DNA of 64,000 nt from positions 1 through 64,000 of the forward strand of contig CAKULG010000013.1 in NCBI GenBank assembly GCA_934667105.1, written 5' to 3'. A program made the translations under genes and the position numbers. The notes under the pieces were generated by a model. It was given only the letters and a program-made list of their open reading frames with translations. It searched no databases and was not told where the DNA came from. This DNA is from an uncultured Clostridia bacterium. Lineage in GTDB: Bacteria; Bacillota; Clostridia; Christensenellales; Aristaeellaceae. Below are positions 41,483-48,870 of this stretch, one piece after another (the first letter of the stretch is position 1; the number at the start of each line of letters is the position of its first letter).

Positions 41483-44457
41483 CCAAGGTGAAACTGACGG
41501 AAGCCACAAAGGAAATCAATCAGCAGGCGGGCGCGATTCTGGAGGATGCGGCGCGGATTAAGCGGAATCTGGACGCCGTGATGCAATCCCTTCGGAAGCA
41601 GGAATCCAGGTTCCAGCGGGCCGAGGAGGAAGAGCGCGCCCGGAAACGCCAGGAGGAACAGCAGCTGCTGGCGCAGCAGCATACCAAGGCCTGGACCATG
41701 CCGGATGAGGAAGATCACGCCCCCGCCCCGGCCGAAGCCCCGGCGGAAAAAGCGCCCGCTGAAAAGGCGCAGCCCGCCGCGAAGCAGCCCGCCGAAAAAA
41801 CGGCGGAAAAGCCTGCCGCGTCCGCGCCAGTAAAGGCCGAAGCGCCGAAGCAGGAAAAGCCCGCCGCCCCCGTTCAGGAAGCGGCGAAGCCTGCCGTTAA
41901 GGAAGAAAAACAGGAAAAACAGGAAAAACAGGAAAAACAGGAAAAACCCGTCGAGAAACCGGCTGAAAAGCCGGTGGAGAAGCCCGCGGAGAAGGCGGCT
42001 GAAAAGCCGGTTGAAAAACCTGCGGAAAAGGCGGCTGAAAAGCCTGCCGCCCCCGCGCCTGTGAAGGCGGCGCAGCCCGCGCCCGCCGCAGCGCAGCCCG
42101 CCCCGGCCCGTCCCGCCGCGCCTGCGCCCCGGCCCCAGGGCCCCTATGGCCGTCCGGCGAATCCCCAGGGCCCCTATGGCCGCCCGGCTAACCCGCAAGG
42201 GCCTTACGGCCGTCCGGCGAATCCGCAGGGGCCTTATGGTCGTCCGGCAAATCCCCAGGGCCCCTATGGCCGCCCAGCCAACCCGCAAGGGCCTTATGGC
42301 CGTCCCGCCGCTCCCGGCGCGCCCCGGCCTGCCTTTGGGCAGCAGCCCTATGGCCGTCCCACCGCTCCCGGTGCGCCCCGGCCTCAGGGCGCTCCCGGCG
42401 CTCGTCCGCCTATGGGCGGCGGTCCCCGGCCTCAGGGGCCGGGCGCTCGTCCCGCCGGCGGCCCTGGCCGCAGCCGTGGGCCCGAACTGACCCCCGTTGT
42501 GGAAAAAGAGCGGGTCAGCAATTATGATCCTAATAAAAAGCAGTATATCCGCCAGCATGATCCCGAGCATGTGGCCAAGAACCGCAAGCAGCTGGTGAAG
42601 GAATCCTTTAATGGGCTGGATGACGATATGGTGCGCGGCGGCAAGCGTGCCCGCGCCAATAAGAAGCAGCCCTCCGCCCAGCAGATGATGGCCCCCATCA
42701 AGATCGAAAAAGCTTATATGACGGCGGACACCATCACCGTGAAGGATTTGACTGAGCGCATCGGCAAGCCTGCGGGCGAAATCCTCAAAAAGCTGCTGAT
42801 GCTGGGCATCATGGCCAATATCAATTCCGAATTGGATTTCGACACCGCCTCGCTGGTCTGCTCCGAATTCGATGTGGAATTGGAAAAGAAGCTGGATAAG
42901 ACGGCGGAGGACGCGCTTTCCGATACCAATTTCGAGGATACCGAGGAAGATTTGCAGCCCCGGCCCCCCGTTATCACCATCATGGGTCACGTCGACCACG
43001 GCAAGACCTCCTTGCTGGATTACATCCGCAAGGCGCATGTGACCAGCACCGAGGCGGGCGGCATCACCCAGCACATCGGCGCGTACACCGTCAAGCTCAA
43101 CGGCCGCCAGATTACTTTCCTGGATACCCCCGGCCACGAGGCCTTTACCGCCATGCGTATGCGCGGCGCCCAGGCCACGGATATCGCCGTGCTGGTGGTG
43201 GCGGCGGACGACGGCGTGATGCCCCAGACCATCGAAGCCATCAACCACGCCAAGGCGGCCAACGTGCCCATTATCGTGGCGATCAATAAAATGGATAAGC
43301 CGGGCGCGAACCCCGAGCGCATTAAGCAGGATCTGACCAAGTACGACCTGGTGGCCGAGGATTGGGGCGGCGACACCATCATGGTGCCCGTCAGCGCCAT
43401 TACGGGCCAGGGCGTGGACGACCTGCTGGAAATGATTCTGCTCCAGGCGGACGTGCTGCAGCTGCGGGCTAACCCCAACCGTATGGCCCGGGGCGTTATC
43501 ATCGAAGCCAAGCTGGATAAATCCCGGGGGCCGCTGGCCACCGTGCTGCTGCAAAACGGCACGCTGCGGGTGGGCGATAACATCGTGGCGGGCATGGCCT
43601 CGGGCCGCGTGCGCGCGATGGTGAACGACCGGGGCGAGCGCGTGCAGTCCGCCGGGCCCTCCACGCCTGTGGAAATCGCCGGATTCACCGAGGTGCCCCT
43701 GGCGGGCGATGAAATGATGGCCGTCGAGGACGATCACCTCAGCCGCCAGGTGGCCCAGGAGCGTCGGGATAAACTGAAGGCTTCCCGCGCCGCCTCCTCC
43801 GCCAAGGTATCGCTGGATAATCTGTTCGCGGGCATCACCGAGGGCAAGGTGCAGAACCTGAATATCATCATCAAGGCCGATGTGCAGGGCTCTGTGGAGG
43901 CGGTGAAGCAGGCGCTGGAAAAGCTGTCCACCGAGGAAGTGAAGGTGCGCGTGCTGCACAGCGCCGTGGGCGCGATCACCCAGGACGACGTGAACCTGGC
44001 CTCCGCCTTCAACGCCATCATTATCGGCTTCAACATCCGCCCCGATTCCACCGCCCGGGACGCCGCTGAAAAGGAAGGCGTGGATATCCGGCTCTACCGC
44101 ATCATCTATCAGGCCATCGAGGATGTGGAAAAGGCCATGAAGGGCCTGCTGGCCCCCGAATTCAAGGAAAACCTGCTGGGCCACGCCCAGGTGCGCAATG
44201 TGTTCAAGATCACCGGCGCGGGCACCATCGCGGGCTCCTATGTGACGGACGGCAAGGTGCAGCGCAACGCCTCCGTGCGCCTGCTGCGGGATAACGTGGT
44301 CATTTTCGAAGGCAAGCTGTCCTCCCTGCGCCGCTTCAAGGACGATGTGAAGGAAGTGGCCGCGGGCTATGAATGCGGCATCGGCCTGGAAAACTATAAC
44401 GATATTAAAGAAAACGACGTGGTTGAATGCTTCGTGATGGAGCAGATTGAGCGCTGA
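41479..44457 (+). CDS. infB: Translation initiation factor IF-2 with repeat-rich N-terminus
   Basis: This 992-residue GTPase brings fMet-tRNA to the 30S subunit. The first 340 residues are disordered: a Lys/Glu/Ala/Pro region with QEK repeats (about 145-156), then six tandem decapeptides of the type PQGPYGRPAN (about 219-278). An IF2_N domain follows (about 413-470), then the G domain with GHVDHGKTS (about 502), DTPGHEAF and NKMD, and the IF2 C-terminal domains. The ATG at 41479 overlaps the ylxQ stop. The core is normal; the N-terminal repeats are unusual. Confidence 0.95.
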   Translation: MTKVKLTEATKEINQQAGAILEDAARIKRNLDAVMQSLRKQESRFQRAEEEERARKRQEEQQLLAQQHTKAWTMPDEEDHAPAPAEAPAEKAPAEKAQPAAKQPAEKTAEKPAASAPVKAEAPKQEKPAAPVQEAAKPAVKEEKQEKQEKQEKQEKPVEKPAEKPVEKPAEKAAEKPVEKPAEKAAEKPAAPAPVKAAQPAPAAAQPAPARPAAPAPRPQGPYGRPANPQGPYGRPANPQGPYGRPANPQGPYGRPANPQGPYGRPANPQGPYGRPAAPGAPRPAFGQQPYGRPTAPGAPRPQGAPGARPPMGGGPRPQGPGARPAGGPGRSRGPELTPVVEKERVSNYDPNKKQYIRQHDPEHVAKNRKQLVKESFNGLDDDMVRGGKRARANKKQPSAQQMMAPIKIEKAYMTADTITVKDLTERIGKPAGEILKKLLMLGIMANINSELDFDTASLVCSEFDVELEKKLDKTAEDALSDTNFEDTEEDLQPRPPVITIMGHVDHGKTSLLDYIRKAHVTSTEAGGITQHIGAYTVKLNGRQITFLDTPGHEAFTAMRMRGAQATDIAVLVVAADDGVMPQTIEAINHAKAANVPIIVAINKMDKPGANPERIKQDLTKYDLVAEDWGGDTIMVPVSAITGQGVDDLLEMILLQADVLQLRANPNRMARGVIIEAKLDKSRGPLATVLLQNGTLRVGDNIVAGMASGRVRAMVNDRGERVQSAGPSTPVEIAGFTEVPLAGDEMMAVEDDHLSRQVAQERRDKLKASRAASSAKVSLDNLFAGITEGKVQNLNIIIKADVQGSVEAVKQALEKLSTEEVKVRVLHSAVGAITQDDVNLASAFNAIIIGFNIRPDSTARDAAEKEGVDIRLYRIIYQAIEDVEKAMKGLLAPEFKENLLGHAQVRNVFKITGAGTIAGSYVTDGKVQRNASVRLLRDNVVIFEGKLSSLRRFKDDVKEVAAGYECGIGLENYNDIKENDVVECFVMEQIER
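42133..42312 (+). repeat. Six 30-bp tandem repeats within infB
   Basis: Units begin CCCCAGGGCCCCTATGGC or close variants and encode PQGPYGRPAN. Third-base differences between units show the repeat is not brand new, yet the array could still change copy number by slippage. Confidence 0.9.
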
Positions 44458-44533
44458 CGCGCCCCGAAGAAGCCTGCGTTCCCTCCGGAAGGGATGGACG
44501 CGCCGCCCGAAAGGGCAGGGGGAGCCGTCAACA

Positions 44534-44600
44534 AAGGGGGGAACATCTTTCCGGAGGGCGCCGCCTTTCCGGGAAGCAAAGTTCCCCCTTCTCTTTTCCC
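44534..44600 (+). terminator. Hairpin between infB and rbfA
   Basis: AAGGGGGGAAC (44534-44544) pairs with GTTCCCCCTT (44581-44590), enclosing a CCGGA/TCCGG hairpin, and is followed by CTCTTTTCC. It may reduce read-through or protect the upstream message. No gene lies in 44458-44630. Confidence 0.5.
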
Positions 44601-44630
44601 CAGGGGAACCGTGAAAAAAGGAGAATCGAT

Positions 44631-44993
44631 ATGGCGAATTTTCGAATTGACAGAATTTCCGAGGAGGTGCGCCACGCCATCGACGCCATCATTCGGGAAA
44701 TGAACGATCCCCGCATCTGCGGCACGTATTGCGTCACCCGGGCGGATGTGACCCGCGATCTGCGGTTCGCCAAGGTGTATGTCAGCGTGCTGGAGGATGA
44801 GAAGGCCCCCGACCTGATCAAGGCGCTGAAGAACGCGGCGGGCTTTATCCGGCGAGAATTGGGCCGTCGGGTGGATCTGCGCTATACGCCCGAGTTGATC
44901 TTCGAGCGGGATCAGAATATCGCCTATGGCGCGCACATCGCCCAGGTGCTTCGGGAAGTGGCCCGCCAGGAGGGAAACCAGGATGCTGAATAA
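44631..44993 (+). CDS. rbfA: Ribosome-binding factor A
   Basis: This 120-residue 30S maturation factor has the KH-like fold of the family, with IDRISEEVRHAIDAIIREM at the start and FIRRELGRRVDLRYTPELIF near residues 77-96. AAAGGAG lies before the ATG. It overlaps the next gene by 11 bases. The infB-rbfA-nrnA-truB order is the usual Bacillota arrangement. Confidence 0.95.
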   Translation: MANFRIDRISEEVRHAIDAIIREMNDPRICGTYCVTRADVTRDLRFAKVYVSVLEDEKAPDLIKALKNAAGFIRRELGRRVDLRYTPELIFERDQNIAYGAHIAQVLREVARQEGNQDAE

Positions 44994-45969
44994 GCCCTTT
45001 CCCGAGGCGCGCGTGCTGTCCGCATTGCAAAATGCGAACAGCCTTCTGCTCTGCACCCATATTTCCCCCGACGGGGACGCGCTGGGCTCGCTGCTGGCCA
45101 TGGGCATGGCCCTGGAAACGCTGGGCAAGGAAGTGACGCTGGCCTGCGCCGATCCCGTGCCGGAAAAATACGCCTTCCTTCCCGGGGTGGAGCGAATCGT
45201 GGGAGCGGAGGCGCTGACGGGGCGGCGGTTCGATCTGGCGCTTGCCCTGGATGTGGCGGAGGAAAAACGCATGGGCGACTGCGCCGCGGCGTTTTTTGCC
45301 GCGCCCCTGACGGCGCAAATGGATCATCACCCCACCAACCCCGCCTACGCCGCGCTTAACGCTGTGGATGGGGAGGCCGCCGCCACGGGCTGTCTGGTAT
45401 ACCGGGCGATGACGGCCTGGGGCATTCCGCTTTCGCCGCAGACGGCGGCCTGCCTGTACGCCGCCATCAGCACGGATACGGGCAATTATTCCTTCCGCAA
45501 CACCGATGCGGAGGCTTTCGCCATCACGGCGGAGTTGATGGAGGCGGGCCTTGCGCTGGATTCGCTGGCCCGGCATCTGCATCTGCTGCGGGAAACGCCT
45601 CATGTGCGGCTGCTGGGCCGCGCGCTTTGCACGCTGCGGCTGTTCGGCGGCGGCCGGTGCGCCTGCTTACGCCTGACCCCGGCGGATTATCAGGCGGCGG
45701 AGGCGCGGCAGGAGCACAGCGATAAAATCGTCAATTACGCCCTGTATATGCCGGGGGTGGAAATGGCTTATCTGGCGGATGAACGCAAGCCTGGGCAGAC
45801 CAAATTCAGCCTGCGGGCGCTGCCGCCCCGGGATGTGGTTCGCATCGCGGCCAAATTTTCCGGGGGCGGGCATGTGCTGGCGGCGGGCTGCGCCGTTGAT
45901 TTGCCGCTGGAGCAGGCCTGCGCACAAATGAACGCGGAATTTCTGGCCCAGCTGGAGGAAAAAGCATGA
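44983..45969 (+). CDS. nrnA: DHH-family oligoribonuclease/pAp phosphatase
   Basis: This 328-residue phosphoesterase degrades short RNA oligonucleotides and dephosphorylates pAp. DHH motifs are HISPDGDALGS (about residues 26-36), LALDVAEE (about 85) and MDHHPTN (about 108-114); the DHHA1 domain near the C-terminus has SGGGHVLAAG (about 294-303). The ATG lies inside the end of rbfA with an AGGAGGG site. Its stop overlaps the truB start. Confidence 0.92.
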   Translation: MLNKPFPEARVLSALQNANSLLLCTHISPDGDALGSLLAMGMALETLGKEVTLACADPVPEKYAFLPGVERIVGAEALTGRRFDLALALDVAEEKRMGDCAAAFFAAPLTAQMDHHPTNPAYAALNAVDGEAAATGCLVYRAMTAWGIPLSPQTAACLYAAISTDTGNYSFRNTDAEAFAITAELMEAGLALDSLARHLHLLRETPHVRLLGRALCTLRLFGGGRCACLRLTPADYQAAEARQEHSDKIVNYALYMPGVEMAYLADERKPGQTKFSLRALPPRDVVRIAAKFSGGGHVLAAGCAVDLPLEQACAQMNAEFLAQLEEKA

Positions 45970-46856
45970 ACGGATTTATCAATCTGCTCAAGCCCCCGGG
46001 CATGTCCTCCGGCGCGGCGGTGGCGGTGGCCAAGCGGCTGACGGTAGAAAAGGTGGGCCATGCGGGCACGCTGGACCCCGAAGCGGCGGGGGTGCTGCCC
46101 CTGATGGTGGGCCGGGCTGGACGGCTGCTGGATTATTTCACGGATAAAAGCAAGAGCTATGTGGCGGAGATTTCCTTTGGCGGCGCTACCGACACCCAGG
46201 ACGCCCAGGGCGTGATTCTGGAGCCCGGGCGGCGCATTCCCAGCCGTGAGGAGATTCTGGCGGCGCTGCCCCGCTTTACGGGCCGCACTTTGCAGCGTCC
46301 CCCCGCCTATTCCGCCCTCAAGCGGGACGGGGTGCCCCTCTACGCCCTGGCGCGCAAGGGGCAGATGGTGGAAACCGCGCCCCGGGAAACGGAAATTCGC
46401 GCCCTGGAGCTGGGGGAAAAAACGGGGACGGATGGGTATATGCTTTCCGTGGATTGCGGCAGCGGCACCTATATCCGCACCCTGTGCCACGATCTGGGCC
46501 AGGCGCTGAATGCGCCCGCGCATATGCGCTTTCTTCTGCGCACCCGGCATGGGGATTTTCGTCTGGAGCAGTCCGTCACCGTGGAGGAGCTTCAGGCTGC
46601 GGCGGAAGCGGGAACGCTGGCTTCCCTGCTGCTGCCCCTGGATGCGCCGGTGCAGGGGCTGATGCGGGTGGATGTGCCGGGAAAATTTGCCCGGCTGGCC
46701 CGAAACGGGGGCAAGCTGCCCGCCCAAATCGCCCCCGGGCTTTCGGAAAATCAGCGTTGCCGCCTGTATTTGCAGGGGGAATTTCTGGGCGTGGGTCACC
46801 GCGCCGGGGAGTTGCTGCGCTTTGATGTGGGCATGGCGGGGGCGGAAGCCGAATAA
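45966..46856 (+). CDS. truB: tRNA pseudouridine-55 synthase
   Basis: This 296-residue enzyme makes pseudouridine 55 in the T-loop of tRNAs. The catalytic motif GHAGTLDPEAAGVLP (about residues 34-48) holds the nucleophilic Asp, followed by KSYVAEISFG (about 63) and the RPPAYSALKRDG loop (about 114). The ATG overlaps the previous stop. The usual downstream ribF is absent; an ABC transporter pair follows instead. Confidence 0.95.
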   Translation: MNGFINLLKPPGMSSGAAVAVAKRLTVEKVGHAGTLDPEAAGVLPLMVGRAGRLLDYFTDKSKSYVAEISFGGATDTQDAQGVILEPGRRIPSREEILAALPRFTGRTLQRPPAYSALKRDGVPLYALARKGQMVETAPRETEIRALELGEKTGTDGYMLSVDCGSGTYIRTLCHDLGQALNAPAHMRFLLRTRHGDFRLEQSVTVEELQAAAEAGTLASLLLPLDAPVQGLMRVDVPGKFARLARNGGKLPAQIAPGLSENQRCRLYLQGEFLGVGHRAGELLRFDVGMAGAEAE

Positions 46857-46869
46857 CGGGGGAGGAGCC

Positions 46870-47610
46870 ATGGCGAAGGGAATGAAGCGGGGGCTTATCG
46901 CCCTGTTCTGGATCGGCGTATGGGCGGCGGCCGCGCTGGCCGTGGGCAAGCCGCTGCTTCTGCCCGGCCCGCTGGAAACCGTTCGGGCGCTTTTCCGCCT
47001 GGCGGGCACGGCCGCTTTCTGGCAAAGCACGGGCATGACGCTGCTGCGGGTGGCGGGGGGCTTTGCGGCCTCGGCGCTGCTGGGGGCCTTGTTGGGGGCC
47101 CTTTGCTTCGCGTGCCCGCTGCTGGATGCGCTGCTTTCCCCGTTGCGGGGCATTATTAAGGCCACCCCCGTATCCTCCTTTATTATCCTGGTGCTGCTGT
47201 GGATCGAGAAGGGCCGCGTGCCCGCCTTTATTTCTTTTCTGACGGTGCTGCCCATTGTGTGGACGGCGGTGCAGGAGGCACTGCGGGCTACGGACGGGCA
47301 ATTGATCGAAATGGCTCGGGCCTATCGCTTTTCCCTGGGCCAGCGCATTCGCTATCTTTACGCGCCCTCCGCCCGGCCGCATTTCGCCGCGGCGTGCATG
47401 ACGGGGTTGGGCTTTGCATGGAAATCGGGCATTGCGGCGGAGGTGATCGCCCTGCCGGCGCTTTCGGTGGGCCGGAACCTGTACGACGCGAAAATTTATT
47501 TGGAGCGGGCGGATTTATTCGCCTGGACGCTGACGGTGATTTTGCTTTCCATGGCGCTGGAAGCGCTGCTCAGGGGCGCGATGGGGCGGTTGAAGGGGGC
47601 GCAGGCATGA
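46870..47610 (+). CDS. ABC transporter permease, nitrate/sulfonate/thiamine-precursor type
   Basis: This 246-residue permease has about six membrane segments and the cytoplasmic loop EMARAYRFSLGQRIRYLY (about residues 144-161) that contacts the ATPase, in the style of SsuC/TauC/ThiX permeases. The start has GGGGGAGGAG. It is 13 bases after truB and overlaps the ATPase gene (ATGA). No substrate-binding protein gene is present nearby, so the substrate is unknown; a binding protein encoded elsewhere is required. Confidence 0.82.
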   Translation: MAKGMKRGLIALFWIGVWAAAALAVGKPLLLPGPLETVRALFRLAGTAAFWQSTGMTLLRVAGGFAASALLGALLGALCFACPLLDALLSPLRGIIKATPVSSFIILVLLWIEKGRVPAFISFLTVLPIVWTAVQEALRATDGQLIEMARAYRFSLGQRIRYLYAPSARPHFAAACMTGLGFAWKSGIAAEVIALPALSVGRNLYDAKIYLERADLFAWTLTVILLSMALEALLRGAMGRLKGAQA

Positions 47611-48188
47611 TCGCGTTTGAAAACGCCGCCCTGGGGTATCCCGGGAAAACGGTGTTCGCCAATTTAAATTGGACGCTGCCCCATCGGGGAACGATCGCCC
47701 TGATGGGCCCCTCGGGCGGGGGAAAAACCACGCTGCTGCGGGCGTTGGCAGGGCTGCTGCCGCCGCTTTCGGGGCGCGTTGAGGGGCTGGAAAATAAAAA
47801 AATCGCCGTCCTTTTTCAGGAGGACAGGCTGCTGCCCTGGCTGACGGCGGAGAAAAACGCGGCCTTGGCCGGAGGCCTGGCGGGGGCGCGGCATTGGCTG
47901 GCGCAGATGGAGATCGACGCGCCCGGGCAATACCCCCGGGAAATGAGCGGCGGCATGCAGCGCCGGGCGGCGCTGGCCCGGGCTATGAACTACGGGGGCG
48001 ATTTGCTGCTGCTGGACGAGCCCTTTAAGGGGCTGGACGAGACGCTGCGGGCGCGGATCGCCGGGCGCATTCGCAATCAGGCCCCCCTTATCGTGCTTTC
48101 TATCCACGATCCCCGCGAAGCCGAGCTGATGGGCGCGGAGATTATCCGGCTGGAGGATATAAAAAGTGGGAGAACCCCGTCTTTATAG
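47607..48188 (+). CDS. ABC transporter ATP-binding protein
   Basis: This 193-residue ATPase partners the preceding permease. Walker A GPSGGGKTT (about residues 34-42), Q-loop LFQEDRLLPW (about 70-79), signature MSGGMQRRA (about 113-121), Walker B LLLLDEP (about 133-139) and H-loop LSIHD (about 163-167) are all intact. It is short for the class (usually 240-260), lacking the C-terminal extension. Translation is coupled by ATGA. Confidence 0.85.
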   Translation: MIAFENAALGYPGKTVFANLNWTLPHRGTIALMGPSGGGKTTLLRALAGLLPPLSGRVEGLENKKIAVLFQEDRLLPWLTAEKNAALAGGLAGARHWLAQMEIDAPGQYPREMSGGMQRRAALARAMNYGGDLLLLDEPFKGLDETLRARIAGRIRNQAPLIVLSIHDPREAELMGAEIIRLEDIKSGRTPSL

Positions 48189-48280
48189 GGCGTCGCCCCG
48201 CGCCGTGGGAAAGCGGGCTGTGGACTCGGGTAAGCATGCGTAGCTTGCTCGCCCTCCATCGCTCGAAAAAGAAAAACATA

Positions 48281-48322
48281 AAAAATGGGGCTGCTGCAAA
48301 AGTTCGATTCTGCAGCAGCCCC
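48281..48322 (-). terminator. Terminator after the ProX-like gene
   Basis: GGGGCTGCTGCA / TGCAGCAGCCCC (48287-48298 with 48311-48322) is a perfect 12-bp stem. On the minus strand it is followed by ATTTTTT. Confidence 0.8.
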
Positions 48323-48333
48323 ATTTGCATTCT

Positions 48334-48870
48334 CTATATATCCACATAGGTTACTTCATGCCCCACGGCGGGGAGAAAACGCTCCAGAAAATCGGACATG
48401 GCCAGGCGAATGGAGGAGGTGTTCACGCAGGGGTGGCAGCCCAGAAAGGGCTGGGCCAGCAACGCCCGATCCATCAGCAGGCGCACGCCCTTCGCGCTTT
48501 CAAAAAGCAGGCCCATGGGGCTGACCGCGCCGGGGCGGATATGCAGCAGCGCCTCCATATGCTCCGCATCCCCGAAGGAAAGGCGGGATACCCCCAGCTG
48601 GTGGGAAATATCCTTGGTTTTGAAGGCCTTTTCGCCCCGGATCAGCAGCAGATAGAACTGCGTTTTCTGCTGATTGCACAAAAACAGATTCTTGCACATT
48701 TCCACGCCCAGGGCCGCGTCCACCGCCTGGCAATCGGCCATGGTGTTGGCGGCGGGGTGATCCGCCCGGGCAAAGGGAACGCCCAACTCCGTCAGAAAGC
48801 GATAAACGGCCTGCTCGTTTTCCGCCCGGGCGCTTATATCCTGGGGCGCTCCTTGATAAATGGAAATCAT
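48334..48870 (-). CDS. YbaK/ProX family aminoacyl-tRNA deacylase
   Basis: This 178-residue protein has the YbaK/ProRS editing-domain fold, with CKNLFLCNQQKTQFYLLL (about residues 59-76), VSPMGLLFE (about 115-123) and FLGCHPCVNTSSIRL near the C-terminus, typical of ProXp/PrdX proteins that hydrolyse mischarged Ala- or Cys-tRNA-Pro. It overlaps the end of the preceding membrane acyltransferase gene by 4 bases. The link between the two is not obvious. Confidence 0.85.
   Translation of the reverse strand: MISIYQGAPQDISARAENEQAVYRFLTELGVPFARADHPAANTMADCQAVDAALGVEMCKNLFLCNQQKTQFYLLLIRGEKAFKTKDISHQLGVSRLSFGDAEHMEALLHIRPGAVSPMGLLFESAKGVRLLMDRALLAQPFLGCHPCVNTSSIRLAMSDFLERFLPAVGHEVTYVDI

Noticed and set aside
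42133..42312. Possible CRISPR array
   Set aside because: The 30-bp units are contiguous without spacers and in frame within infB.
41434..44184. 916-codon minus-strand open frame opposite infB with Arg/Gly-rich repeats
   Set aside because: The repeats are the complement of the infB tandem repeats; no start signal.
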